A stretch of DNA of 64,000 nt. It comes from Lachnospiraceae bacterium (GTDB lineage Bacteria > Bacillota > Clostridia > Lachnospirales > Lachnospiraceae). Location: the NCBI GenBank assembly GCA_910573755.1, contig CAJTBO010000004.1, positions 1 to 64,000 on the forward strand, read 5' to 3'. The stretch's first letter is position 1. Every line of letters begins with the position of its first letter. The notes under the pieces were generated by a model, which saw only the letters and a program-made list of their open reading frames with translations, was not told the DNA's origin and ran no database searches. The translations under genes were made by a program, and so were the position numbers. Of this stretch, positions 43,995 to 54,300 are shown in pieces.

Positions 43995-46325
43995 TCACGG
44001 AAAAAGAATATGCAGCCTGTTCTTCTCATCCACATAGATATCGCTGAGCAGGATATTCCGCATGGCATTTTCATAGACGGTATTTTTCATCTTGCCAAAT
44101 GACTCAAAGGAATCATTCTGATATTCAAACAGCAAATTCCGCTGGGCTGTGGATCTTCCCGATACCGCCGCCTGAAGCTGCTGCATATAATCCACCTGCT
44201 CCACCCAGGCATCGTCAACGGCACTCAGCACCGCCACACGCATAAATTCATTCATCCGCGCCGCGCCGCCGGCTCTCTTCTCCTGCTCCGCAAGCCTTTC
44301 CTCCACCTGCTTCAAAAGATACCTCTTCAGTTCTCCCTTATCCTCCGGAGAGACCTCTTCCGCCCCCCGCTCCAGCCGGTAGGAAAGATGATCCAGAATG
44401 TAACGGTTCAGGACATTTCTGCCAACCGGCGCATTCTCCGATATAAATCTTCCTATGTTCTGCTCCATCATCTCCATCATGATATCCATCGACAGTTCTT
44501 CCCCGTCCAGAAGCTTATCCCGCGTCGCATAGATCAGGTTTCTCTGCCGCTGTATCACCTTATCGTAAGAGACGGAACTCTTCCTGCCTATCACGGCATG
44601 CTCTTCTCCCACTATCTGCGCTTTATTGATGATCCTTACCAACTTTCTCCTGCGGATCCTTCTTTTGCCTTCTATATATTTCTCAAGGGAGGGATCTTCC
44701 CCGACCACTTCATCTTCCAGGGATACATAAAACTGGCTGCTGCCTACATCCCCCTGCCTTCCCGCACGTCCTCTCGCCTGACGCTCCATACGGATATTCT
44801 TCATCCTGCCGATGCCCACCACGGCAAGTCCGCCCAACTCTTCCACGCCGTCTCCCAGCTTGATATCCGTCCCTCTGCCCGCCATGGTGGTCGCCACTGT
44901 CACAGCGCCGCGCTGTCCCGCTTCCCTGACGATCTCCGCCTCCCAGTAAGCGTTATTGGCATTCAGCACATTATGGGGCACTTTCTTTTTCAGGAAGAAG
45001 CGGGATACCTGTTCCGTATTCTCGATATCGGCAGCCACGACCAGCACAGGCCTGCCTGTCTTATGCAATTCATAAGCCACCGTGGCAGCCGCACGGACCT
45101 GTCTTTCCCTGTTCCTGAAATACTGATCCGGCAGATCGGTCCGTCTGGAGGGACGGTTCGGCGGGATCACCACCACCTTCACATCATATGTATCCTTCAA
45201 TTCTTCGGCGGCATCCGCCAGTGTGCCGCTCATTCCCGACAGCTTGGGGAACATCCTGAACAGGTTCTGGTAAGTCACCACCGCTACCGCGCGGTTCTCC
45301 TGCGTGGGTTTCAGACCTTCCTTTACCTCCAACGCCTGATGCTGACCGCCCTGAAGCATCATACCCTTCAGGGAACGGCCCGTACTGGCATCCATCAAAA
45401 GCAGTTCCCCGTCCCTCGAGACGATATACTCCTCCCCCGCCTCAAACAGTTTATGCGCCCGCAGCGCCAGCGTCACATGGCGGTTGATCTCAAAATATTC
45501 GCCGGCATAAAAGTTGTCGATCTGAAAGAAGGTCTCCGCATACCGAACGCCTTCCTCCGTCAGCCATACGCACCCTTCCTCCAAAATATAGTCGCGCTCC
45601 TCCTCCAGCGTCGTCACAAAAAAATCGGACACCTGATACAGATTTGACTGTACCCTCGGAGAGGATGAAATGATAAGCGGTGTCTGTGCATCATCCAGCA
45701 GTACGGAATCCGCCTCATCGATGATCACATAGTAATACTCGCGTAAAAACCGGTCCCTGTTATTTTTAGCCAGATGATCAATCAGGTAGTCAAATCCGAG
45801 GGCGCCGTGGGTTGTATACACGATATCCGATGCATATACGGCTTTTTTCTCTTTCGGTCCGAATTCCTTCTGTCCTTTTTCCGCTACTCCGGCAGCCACG
45901 GAAAGACCCATAAAACGATAGACCTTCCCCATTTCCTCCGCGTCCCTGAGCGCCAGATATTCGTTTGCCGTCACCAGTATGGTGCTTTTCCCCGTCAGCG
46001 CATTCAGGTACAGCGGCATCGTAGCCACCAGCGTCTTTCCCTCCCCCGTATTCATCTCCGCCAGATATCCCCGGTGCAGGGCGATCCCCCCCAAAACCTG
46101 CACGTCATATGGTTCCATTCCCAGAATCCGGAAATCCGCCTCGCAGATAGCCGCATATGCCTCCGGCAAAAGATCATCCAGTGTTTCCCCCTCTGCCAGC
46201 CGTTCCTTAAACACCGCCGTCAGGTGCGAAAGCTGCTCATCGGAAAGAGCCGACATCTGCTCCCTGTGGCTTCTGACTTCGCGCAGTATCTTATATAGTT
46301 TTTTCAGACTCCTCTTCTTTCTCAT
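43995..46325 (-). CDS. secA2: Accessory Sec system translocase ATPase SecA2
   Basis: A 776-residue SecA homologue. Walker A MNTGEGKTLVATMPLYL, YTTHGALGFDYL, DEAD-type VIIDEADSVLLDDAQTPLII, TYQNLFRMFPKLSGMSGT and ATTMAGRGTDIKLGDGV are all present. It is shorter than housekeeping SecA and lacks the C-terminal zinc tail, as usual for SecA2 of SecY2-type loci. It powers export of the glycosylated serine-rich adhesin with Asp1-3. The ATG at 46325 has AGGAAA upstream and lies within the 3' end of asp3, giving a 35-nt overlap. Confidence 0.92.
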   Translation of the reverse strand: MRKKRSLKKLYKILREVRSHREQMSALSDEQLSHLTAVFKERLAEGETLDDLLPEAYAAICEADFRILGMEPYDVQVLGGIALHRGYLAEMNTGEGKTLVATMPLYLNALTGKSTILVTANEYLALRDAEEMGKVYRFMGLSVAAGVAEKGQKEFGPKEKKAVYASDIVYTTHGALGFDYLIDHLAKNNRDRFLREYYYVIIDEADSVLLDDAQTPLIISSSPRVQSNLYQVSDFFVTTLEEERDYILEEGCVWLTEEGVRYAETFFQIDNFYAGEYFEINRHVTLALRAHKLFEAGEEYIVSRDGELLLMDASTGRSLKGMMLQGGQHQALEVKEGLKPTQENRAVAVVTYQNLFRMFPKLSGMSGTLADAAEELKDTYDVKVVVIPPNRPSRRTDLPDQYFRNRERQVRAAATVAYELHKTGRPVLVVAADIENTEQVSRFFLKKKVPHNVLNANNAYWEAEIVREAGQRGAVTVATTMAGRGTDIKLGDGVEELGGLAVVGIGRMKNIRMERQARGRAGRQGDVGSSQFYVSLEDEVVGEDPSLEKYIEGKRRIRRRKLVRIINKAQIVGEEHAVIGRKSSVSYDKVIQRQRNLIYATRDKLLDGEELSMDIMMEMMEQNIGRFISENAPVGRNVLNRYILDHLSYRLERGAEEVSPEDKGELKRYLLKQVEERLAEQEKRAGGAARMNEFMRVAVLSAVDDAWVEQVDYMQQLQAAVSGRSTAQRNLLFEYQNDSFESFGKMKNTVYENAMRNILLSDIYVDEKNRLHILFP

Positions 46326-46758
46326 TCTCAATTTCCTGAATCTCTACACTGTGAAAACAAAACCGGGTCATTCCGCCATTGATCAGTTCCAGCTGATAGC
46401 TGTACGTCCTGAGCGGACATTGAAACTCGGATATTTCGTCCCGCACGGCGATCCGTCCCGCCTCCGTCTCATACTTATCATAAAATACCAGCTGCATAAG
46501 CCACGCTTCCCCCTCCGGGCAGTCAATGCTGACCTTCAGGCGGTACCTGCCCTCGCCGTCGATCATGGGCAGCGCCGGTTCGATCCGCTTTCCCTGATAG
46601 TTCGTTTTGGAGTACCACCGCTTGATCACTGTGCCGGAGGGCATCAGCACATTCACATATTCCACTTCATCCTTCGCGCGGTAGGATATCTCCGATCCGT
46701 ACAGATAAGTATCAGAAGAAAATTCATTCCAGTAAACAGTCCACTTCTCTCCTATCAT
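46291..46758 (-). CDS. asp3: Accessory Sec system protein Asp3
   Basis: A 155-residue protein with the Asp3 features TVYWNEFSSDTYLYGSEISY near the start, VLMPSGTVIKRWYSKTNYQG in the middle, and a beta-rich core ending in a charged EKEEESEK tail. In streptococci Asp3 is a carbohydrate-binding-module-like subunit of the Asp1-Asp2-Asp3 complex that escorts the adhesin to SecA2. It overlaps asp2 (ATGA) upstream and secA2 downstream. Assignment rests on sequence pattern plus position. Confidence 0.85.
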   Translation of the reverse strand: MIGEKWTVYWNEFSSDTYLYGSEISYRAKDEVEYVNVLMPSGTVIKRWYSKTNYQGKRIEPALPMIDGEGRYRLKVSIDCPEGEAWLMQLVFYDKYETEAGRIAVRDEISEFQCPLRTYSYQLELINGGMTRFCFHSVEIQEIENEKEEESEKTI

Positions 46759-48260
46759 CTATCCATCCTTCTGCCAAAATCTTCCTGCAGTATCTTTTTA
46801 TATTGTCCGACAAACCAGTCGACGATCCCGGGCGTATTATCGTTATGCCGTCCGTGCAGTCCTTTCCCGTATGCCTGCACTCCGCCGGAATTCAGATGCA
46901 GCAACAGCGTTTCATAGGCATCGGCGTCATAATCGTCTTCTATCATATAGGCAACGGCAAATCTGGATTTTCTCCAGTCCGCCCGGTCAAATTTATTCCA
47001 GAATTTTTCATTCAGCCGCCTGATGTCTTCCTCCCCCATACCGCCGCACTGAAAATGCAGCACATCCAGAGAAGTGGGAAATCCGCCCGGACGAAGATAC
47101 TTTTCATTAGCCGCCACATTTCCGATACTGACCAACGGTTTTCCGACAACCATGGCATAGGGTTCAATATCGCATCCGTAATATAAAGCTCCGAAGGTAC
47201 CCATGGAAAGCCCTGACATGATAACCTGTTCCTGCGTAAAACCGAGCACCTGCATATACTCCCTTATAACATTCGGATAGATCTGCTCATACTCCTCCGA
47301 TCCCATATAGAAGCTGCCGCCCTCCAGCCTCGGTTCCGCCAGAAGCAGAAAAGGGCACCCCAGGTTTTTCATCATATAGTATCCTTCAAACCCCTGCAGT
47401 GTCTTATAGCCGGAAAAATAGACATTCAAAGGCGGCTTCAGATCGCCCGGTTCAAAATAGCAGAAAGCCTCTTCACGCCGGGACGTCACATACCGCTCCC
47501 CGCCCGGAAGGAAGTACCCGTGGCTCCCTCTGGATATCCTCCTGTGCAGCGCCGTCAGCCACAGTCTTCCGCTTCCCTTCGCCTGCACGGAGACAAATAG
47601 CGTGCCGTCTCCCTTACTGCTCTCGAACCGGATCACCTGCTCTAAGTCTTCCTCCTCAAACACCCTCTGCTCCAGAATATCGGAAACGCTTCCCGGCACA
47701 AAGAGGGTAAATACCAGCCGGATCCGGACGGAAGTGTCCCTGTCATATTCCAGCCAGAAATCCGCCGTCTCCCCCTTGCGCGAAGAACTGTTATAACGCC
47801 AGTAGGCAGCCTGTCGAAAATCCTCTCCGAAATCGTCCTCCAGCAGTATGTTCCGGTTTCCGTTCCATTTTACCTTTCCCCGGAACCCCTGCGCAACGGC
47901 GACATCCTTCAGGGAGAACTTTTCTCCATACGGCCGCGGAAAATAATATCTGCTCTCTTCCGTGAGAAACTTCTGGATATCATCTGCCGCGATATACTGC
48001 GCTCCCCGGCTGAGGCAGAGCCATTTACTCCTGCCTCTTCGATCCACCCGGTCCGTCACGAACATCGTATATGCCCTGACGGCGCGGTAAAGCAGCCCTG
48101 TCTCCTCCTCCGACGGGTCCCTGTCAAGAAAGACCATGTCATAGGGCTTCTCCGGCAGTTCTTTCAGTTCTTTTACATGATCCAGCTGTACATGCCCGGG
48201 CAGGATATAACGTTCCTTCCAGTCCTCTTCTCCCAGCTGTAAGATCCGAATCTTATCCAA
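46755..48260 (-). CDS. asp2: Accessory Sec system protein Asp2
   Basis: A 501-residue Asp2, an alpha/beta-hydrolase-type O-acetyltransferase that also takes part in accessory Sec export. The N-terminus KIRILQLGEEDW is family-typical. The catalytic domain shows VIMSGLSMGTFGALYYGCDI with a GxSxG nucleophile (Ser of SMG) and a late His in GKGLHGRHNDNTPGIVDWF. The likely start is TTG at 48260, because homology begins there and no ATG fits; a longer frame extends to 48290. It overlaps asp1 by 8 nt and asp3 by 4 nt. Confidence 0.86.
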   Translation of the reverse strand: MDKIRILQLGEEDWKERYILPGHVQLDHVKELKELPEKPYDMVFLDRDPSEEETGLLYRAVRAYTMFVTDRVDRRGRSKWLCLSRGAQYIAADDIQKFLTEESRYYFPRPYGEKFSLKDVAVAQGFRGKVKWNGNRNILLEDDFGEDFRQAAYWRYNSSSRKGETADFWLEYDRDTSVRIRLVFTLFVPGSVSDILEQRVFEEEDLEQVIRFESSKGDGTLFVSVQAKGSGRLWLTALHRRISRGSHGYFLPGGERYVTSRREEAFCYFEPGDLKPPLNVYFSGYKTLQGFEGYYMMKNLGCPFLLLAEPRLEGGSFYMGSEEYEQIYPNVIREYMQVLGFTQEQVIMSGLSMGTFGALYYGCDIEPYAMVVGKPLVSIGNVAANEKYLRPGGFPTSLDVLHFQCGGMGEEDIRRLNEKFWNKFDRADWRKSRFAVAYMIEDDYDADAYETLLLHLNSGGVQAYGKGLHGRHNDNTPGIVDWFVGQYKKILQEDFGRRMDR

Positions 48261-49863
48261 CGCTTTCCATAACCTCCCCCCACATTTCAAGCAGCCGCTC
48301 TGTCGTATAATCCCTGCTTATCTTATAGCAATATACCCTCGCCTCATTCAAATGCTCCAGGCCGTTAAGATAATACGCCAGCGCTTTCGGCAGATCTCCC
48401 AGCTTTTTCAGGATAATGCCGTTCCCTCCATTCTGCACGAAATCCGTCCTGCTGCGCACGATCTGGGGAATCCCGAAGCTAACCGCATTGATCTGCAGAT
48501 ACTGCTCCGGAACGTCCCGCAGATCGACCAAAAGCCACTGCTCCCGCATACAGATGCTGACGGAGGACTCTTCCACACGCTGCTCAGGGATAAAGAGAAC
48601 CGGAACCGCTTCTCCTTCCTCCAGATCATTTTCAGAGACCACCGGCTTCCCCTGCTCCGCCGCCCACGCCTCCGGCAGCCCCGCGGCGGCAAGTGCGGAC
48701 CGCGCCTGTGAAAGGATCGTCTCCTCCGCGTTATATCCTGCATCCCTTGTCAGAAGATGTATATGCACATTCTCTTTCTTTGACGCATATGTCCCGAGAA
48801 TGCATATCGTTTTCTTCGCCAGTTCCTGCTCCAGTCCGTCCAGAGGCAGCAGAATCTTCTGTATATTGCTCTGCAGGCTGATTCCCGCATCCGCCCTGGT
48901 ATCATAGGGCGGGATCACCATAAGGCCGCCGGCGGGAATGCGTGCCATCCTGCGTACCTTCTTTGCGTTTTCCCCGGAATCCGCCACAATATAATCCGCG
49001 TCCCGTATCAGTTCCAGAACTTTTTTCTGTTCCGTTTCCGCACCGGACGCAGGAGCACATCTGTCCCGAAAAAAGGAAAGAATCTTTTTCTTATATCTCA
49101 GAGTTTTCCCCAGAATCCCCGCATGAAGGCTGTCCATCGCCACGCAAAAAATGTCCGAAGATTTTGTCATCTTCAGCCAGGCGTTAAACACTTCGTATAT
49201 CACTTCTTCCATCCTGTCATACTGCATTTTGGAAAACTGCCTCGTCTTCCACTTTCCTTCATACTCCAGCAGATATGTCGGACATTTTTCATTGATCTGT
49301 ATATGCCCGTCCTTCAGGTCATGCCGCAGCTTCCATATCCCGTTTTCCCTCAGGTAATCCTGATAGCAGGGCTTCCCGTCCTCATAAAGTACCGTGGCGG
49401 AAATAAAGCCTCTGTCATCATAGATATTGCGGCGGCAGACTTTTCCTTCCTGATACAGCGCGATCCATATGGGATTTCCATCCTCCCCGAAATTGATCTC
49501 CGCATATTTCTCTCCCTGCAGCATGGCAGCCACCGCAAAGGGTGAATAAAAAAACTCAATGCCTTCCGGCCACTTCAGGTCATGAAATGACAGTACCCTG
49601 ACCTTTTTGCGCCTCACCTCCTGTATGGCGTCAAAACAGGACCAGTACGGGGCGCGATATACGCTCTGCCGGTGAAGAAAATGCCGGAAATTCGGTGAAA
49701 AGCCAAGCGACAGGATCTGATACCCGTATGTCCCGTCCCGATGAAAAAGCTGAATCTGCTTTACGGTATCGTCAAATTCCGAATACCTCCGTTTCTCATG
49801 CCAGCTCTGTTCATTTTCACACCATTCCCTGCCTTTATACCATGCCGGAATAAAATATAACAT
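48253..49863 (-). CDS. asp1: Accessory Sec system protein Asp1
   Basis: A 536-residue Asp1. The start MLYFIPAWYKGREWCENEQ and the segment SEFDDTVKQIQLFHRDGTYG are family signatures, as is IQINEKCPTYLLEYEGKWKT. Asp1 has a GT-B-like fold without transferase activity and holds the Asp complex together during export of the glycosylated adhesin. AGGAGG lies 8 nt before the ATG. It follows secY2 after 27 nt and overlaps asp2, consistent with a single transcript. Confidence 0.87.
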   Translation of the reverse strand: MLYFIPAWYKGREWCENEQSWHEKRRYSEFDDTVKQIQLFHRDGTYGYQILSLGFSPNFRHFLHRQSVYRAPYWSCFDAIQEVRRKKVRVLSFHDLKWPEGIEFFYSPFAVAAMLQGEKYAEINFGEDGNPIWIALYQEGKVCRRNIYDDRGFISATVLYEDGKPCYQDYLRENGIWKLRHDLKDGHIQINEKCPTYLLEYEGKWKTRQFSKMQYDRMEEVIYEVFNAWLKMTKSSDIFCVAMDSLHAGILGKTLRYKKKILSFFRDRCAPASGAETEQKKVLELIRDADYIVADSGENAKKVRRMARIPAGGLMVIPPYDTRADAGISLQSNIQKILLPLDGLEQELAKKTICILGTYASKKENVHIHLLTRDAGYNAEETILSQARSALAAAGLPEAWAAEQGKPVVSENDLEEGEAVPVLFIPEQRVEESSVSICMREQWLLVDLRDVPEQYLQINAVSFGIPQIVRSRTDFVQNGGNGIILKKLGDLPKALAYYLNGLEHLNEARVYCYKISRDYTTERLLEMWGEVMESVG

Positions 49864-49890
49864 CTGAACAAACCTCCTGACCAGTCCCGC

Positions 49891-51090
49891 CTAAAACAGC
49901 GGCCTGCAACTGTCATATGCCCATAAAGACTCTATTTCCCGATATATGTTGCAGGAAAAGCCCGATAACATCATCACCGAAGTCGGCAGGGTCGTCAGGG
50001 CGCTGTCAGCCGCTCCTTTCCATTGCATCACCAGCGGAACCGCCACGCACACACCCAAAACGGTGGCGCTGAAAAAGCTGATCCTGCCGACCACCCCCCG
50101 CAGATAACGTCTCGTATCACGCCCCGCATGAAGGCCCACAATACTGTCCCCGCTCTTTAAAAACTTCTCCGAGAGATCCTTTGGCCCGAGCATCAGCATG
50201 GCAAGTGCGATGGTGAGCAGATACTCACATACAATATAGATAAAAATACCAAAGGGCTTCGCCAGTGACAGATTCTCCTCCCACCAGAGAATTCCCTGAT
50301 GCTGCGGAAAAAAGTGAAGAAGCAGGGAGACCGCCAGCGTCGGCAGCATAAAGACCGCCGCCGTAAACATAACCGGCATGATTCCCACCGGATTCATCTT
50401 GATCGCCATATAGTTTTTATCCGCATAGATATTATGTATGGAAATCCGCTGTACCGGTATTCTCTTCTCCGTATTTTCCATCATCAGTATGGTCAGCATC
50501 ATCAGCGCCGCTATCAGAAGCGGAATTTTAAGGTCGGACAGACTATGGGTAAACAGCGTCGTGGAAATGCGCTCTAAAACATTTACTATCATAAATACGG
50601 TTCTTCCGCCGACACCGTATTTCGCGTTTCTGTTCCCCAGCCACATGATTAAAACCGCCCCGGTTATCATTTCCGCCACCGCTATTGTCCACACTACAGG
50701 CAGCATCTCTTTCTCAGCCGAAAACTGCAGCGCCGTCACCTGCGTGACTGCCTGAAAAGCGGCTATCACAAAAGTCATCGCCGCCGTAATATACTGGGTT
50801 TTTTTGGGGGAAATCTCTTCCTTCGTAAATAAATGCCGGACAGCCATGCCGATCTGGACGATCAGCCCTGATATCATAGACGGAAAAATGCCCAGCGCAA
50901 AAACGGAAGAGCGATAAAAATCTCCTCCGATCGTCTGAAATAACAATTCATCCGCCTCAAAGGATATATTTCTGTATGCATCCACATTTATACTGTACAG
51001 AGGAATATTTTTTCCCACTATGTATACAAGGAAAATAATCGCTGAGTATAACAGCTTGTATTTCACGACATGTTCTTTTAATTCCTGCAC
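49891..51090 (-). CDS. secY2: Accessory Sec system channel SecY2
   Basis: A 399-residue SecY2 with about ten transmembrane segments. The start is a GTG (51090) with GAGGAG 7 nt upstream. Features: YKLLYSAIIFLVYIVGKNIP in the first helix, FALGIFPSMISGLIVQIGM, and VQRISIHNIYADKNYMAIKMN, a loop like that of SecY homologues. It forms the dedicated pore for the serine-rich adhesin, powered by SecA2. It is separated from the 47-residue protein gene by about 100 bp holding a large hairpin. Confidence 0.88.
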   Translation of the reverse strand: MQELKEHVVKYKLLYSAIIFLVYIVGKNIPLYSINVDAYRNISFEADELLFQTIGGDFYRSSVFALGIFPSMISGLIVQIGMAVRHLFTKEEISPKKTQYITAAMTFVIAAFQAVTQVTALQFSAEKEMLPVVWTIAVAEMITGAVLIMWLGNRNAKYGVGGRTVFMIVNVLERISTTLFTHSLSDLKIPLLIAALMMLTILMMENTEKRIPVQRISIHNIYADKNYMAIKMNPVGIMPVMFTAAVFMLPTLAVSLLLHFFPQHQGILWWEENLSLAKPFGIFIYIVCEYLLTIALAMLMLGPKDLSEKFLKSGDSIVGLHAGRDTRRYLRGVVGRISFFSATVLGVCVAVPLVMQWKGAADSALTTLPTSVMMLSGFSCNIYREIESLWAYDSCRPLF

Positions 51091-51139
51091 AATAATTCTC
51101 CTCGCCTAAGCAACGACCATAAATGATCTTATGCTAACA

Positions 51140-51180
51140 TAGAAATTAGTGACCTGCCCGAAGGCAGTCACTAATTTCTA
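51140..51180. other. Large hairpin between the 47-residue protein gene and secY2
   Basis: TAGAAATTAGTGAC-C-TGCC (51140-51158) pairs with GGCAGTCACTAATTTCTA (51163-51180) across a CGAA tetraloop; the stem is about 18 bp with one bulge. Neither side is followed by a good T-run, so it may be an attenuator or RNA-stability element that lets adhesin mRNA exceed secY2 mRNA, rather than a full terminator. Confidence 0.65.
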
Positions 51181-51191
51181 TACCGATCAGA

Positions 51192-51335
51192 TTATAACTG
51201 ATCCTTTATTTCTTTGATTTTCTTTTTTAGTCTGTATCTTTGTATAGCGAATCCCGCCACTGCTGCTGCCCAGAAGAATATCGCTACTACTTCCCATCTA
51301 CAAAAACCCCATATTATATTCTTAAAAAGTTCCAT
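51192..51335 (-). CDS. 47-residue membrane protein (Asp4-like position)
   Basis: A short gene whose ATG overlaps the adhesin stop as TGATG, so translation is coupled. The peptide has a hydrophobic segment (about 14-31, RWEVVAIFFWAAAVAGFAI) followed by a basic, helical tail (RYRLKKKIKEIKDQL). Small membrane proteins Asp4 and Asp5 accompany SecY2 in streptococci and are thought to play SecE/SecG-like roles. Position, size and topology here fit such a part, although sequence similarity cannot be judged by eye. It is too short for most automatic callers. Confidence 0.7.
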   Translation of the reverse strand: MELFKNIIWGFCRWEVVAIFFWAAAVAGFAIQRYRLKKKIKEIKDQL

Positions 51336-54300
51336 CAGTTCTCCTTCCTTCCTGTTTTACCTTCCACCTGATCCTTCAGTTCGGAAAGTTCTTTTTTCTT
51401 CTTCCTGTTACTGCCCAGAAGAAAGAATGGCAAAATACCTGATGCTACCAGTTCACATACATGCTGGAAGGTATGCTGTAATCCGCTGACTGCCTCCATC
51501 GCCGCAAGAGGTACATCCTCCTCCTCGATCTCCTCGAGTCCGCCTTCTTCTTCGTCATCCAGAACTCCAAGCGGTACGGGATCTTCCTCGATCTCTTCGA
51601 TCTCCTCGGCCTCCGGAATCGTTTCAACTACAGCTGTCGGCGCTGCTGCCGCAACCGGTGCAGGCTCTACTACATTCGCCTGCGGAACCAGTTCATCCGG
51701 CAATGTAACAGCCGGTGCTGCAGGTGCTGTATCTGCCGCTGCGCCGCCGCCAGTTGTGCCTGTTCCGCCGCCGGTGCCACCGCCCGTTCCGGTACCTGTT
51801 CCAGCAGATGCACTTTCACTCATCGAAGCACTGCTGCTTGCACTTGCGCTCTCACTTGAGGATGCGCTCATGCTTGCACTTGTTGATGCGCTGGTACTTG
51901 CACTCGTGCTTGCGCTTGTTGATGCGCTGGTCGACGCGCTGGTGCTTGCACTCGTCGATGCACTTGTTGACGCGCTCGTCGATGCACTGGTGCTTGCACT
52001 TGTTGATGCGCTTGTACTTGCACTCGTTGACGCGCTGGTGCTTGCACTTGTTGACGCGCTTGTACTTGCACTTGTTGATGCGCTCGTTGATGCGCTCGTG
52101 CTTGCACTGGTTGATGCACTCGTTGATGCGCTCGTACTTGCACTTGTTGATGCGCTTGTCGATGCACTGGTGCTTGCACTCGTTGATGCACTCGTACTTG
52201 CACTGGTTGATGCGCTTGTCGATGCACTCGTTGATGCGCTTGTCGATGCACTCGTTGATGCGCTCGTACTTGCACTGGTGCTTGCACTCGTTGACGCGCT
52301 CGTACTTGCACTTGTTGATGCACTGGTCGATGCACTCGTTGATGCGCTCGTGCTTGCACTGGTTGATGCACTGGTCGATGCACTCGTTGACGCGCTCGTG
52401 CTTGCACTGGTTGATGCGCTTGTCGATGCGCTTGTGCTTGCACTTGTCGATGCACTCGTACTTGCACTTGTTGATGCGCTTGTCGATGCACTCGTTGATG
52501 CGCTTGTCGATGCACTCGTTGATGCGCTCGTACTTGCACTGGTGCTTGCACTCGTTGACGCGCTCGTACTTGCACTGGTTGATGCACTGGTCGATGCACT
52601 CGTTGATGCGCTCGTGCTTGCACTGGTTGATGCACTGGTACTTGCACTGGTTGATGCACTCGTGCTTGCGCTTGTTGACGCGCTAGTCGATGCACTCGTG
52701 CTTGCACTTGTTGACGCGCTGGTCGATGCACTCGTTGACGCGCTCGTGCTTGCACTTGTTGATGCGCTTGTGCTTGCACTTGTCGATGCACTCGTACTTG
52801 CACTTGTTGATGCGCTGGTCGATGCACTCGTTGATGCGCTTGTTGATGCACTGGTGCTTGCGCTGGTTGATGCACTCGTGCTTGCACTCGTTGATGCGCT
52901 CGTGCTTGCACTCGTTGATGCGCTGGTCGATGCACTCGTACTTGCGCTCGTTGATGCGCTCGTGCTTGCGCTGGTTGATGCACTCGTACTTGTCGATGCA
53001 CTAGTACTTGCACTCGTTGATGCGCTGGTCGATGCACTCGTACTTGCGCTCGTGCTTGCACTTGTTGACGCACTGGTACTTGCACTGGTTGATGCACTCG
53101 TGCTTGCGCTTGTTGACGCGCTAGTCGATGCACTCGTGCTTGCACTTGTTGACGCGCTGGTCGATGCACTTGTTGACGCGCTCGTGCTTGCGCTGGTTGA
53201 TGCACTCGTTGACGCGCTCGTGCTTGCACTCGTTGATGCGCTCGTTGATGCACTCGTGCTTGCGCTTGTTGACGCGCTCGTGCTTGCACTGGTTGATGCA
53301 CTGGTCGATGCGCTGGTGCTTGCGCTTGTTGATGCACTCGTGCTTGCACTGATTGATGCGCTCGTGCTTGCACTGGTTGATGCGCTTGTGCTTGCACTTG
53401 TCGATGCACTCGTGCTTGCGCTTGTTGATGCGCTGGTCGATGCACTCGTTGATGCGCTAGTACTTGCGCTCGTGCTTGCACTTGTTGATACACTCGTACT
53501 TGCACTGGTCGATGCGCTCGTTGATGCGCTAGTACTTGCGCTCGTGCTTGCACTTGTTGATACACTCGTACTTGCACTGGTCGATGCGCTCGTGCTTGCA
53601 CTGGTTGATGCACTTGTCGATGCACTAGTGCTTGCACTCGTTGACGCGCTGGTCGATGCACTCGTGCTCGCACTTGTTGATGTGCTCGTGCTTACGCTAG
53701 TCGATGCGCTCGTACTTGCACTGGTCGATCCACTCGTACTCTGGCTAGTGCTGGTCGATCCACTCGTACTCTGCGCTTCTGAATAAGAAGTACTTGCCGA
53801 AGCTGAATTGCTATCACTTGTACTATTTGCTTCTGACATCGACACAGACTGAGAAGTACTACCTGAAGTAATAGCACTCTGCTCAGCCGATGCACTCGTA
53901 CTGTCTTTTATCGAATTGCTATCACTTGTACTATCAATCGTCGAACGTTTCTCCCACGTACTTTCCGATGCGGCTGAAGCAGATTCACTTGTACTTGCTA
54001 CAGTACTCTGATCTTCAACAACTTTATTATAACCCGTTACTTCCTCAGTCGATGTAATTACTTCATTATAATTATAGGTTTTAATTTCCGTAGTCGTATG
54101 ATAATCAATGCCCTTAGTTATCTCAAGCGCATATTTAGGAACTCCTGACGCATCATATATATAATAGTTGCCATTAGCATCCGTACCAACATACCACCCC
54201 TTGTCAAACTCCTTCCGATACATACCCAAAGGCGAGTCGACATTAGTTTGATACTCAAACTTACCGTTATTTGCATTCCATACAATCGGACAAGATTTAC

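Noticed and set aside
44388-45647. 419-codon plus-strand frame within secA2
   Set aside because: Antisense shadow, His/Leu/Gln-rich, no family resemblance.
51868-53673. 601-codon Arg/His/Gln-rich minus-strand frame
   Set aside because: Shifted reading of the same 12-bp repeat; no start signal or recognisable protein.
51756-53786. 676-codon plus-strand frame of Leu/Val/Asp/Ala repeats
   Set aside because: It is the mirror of the adhesin SAST repeat; no ribosome site or domain, and the minus frame explains the sequence.
51870-53800. Possible CRISPR array
   Set aside because: Units are contiguous 12-bp coding repeats without unique spacers.
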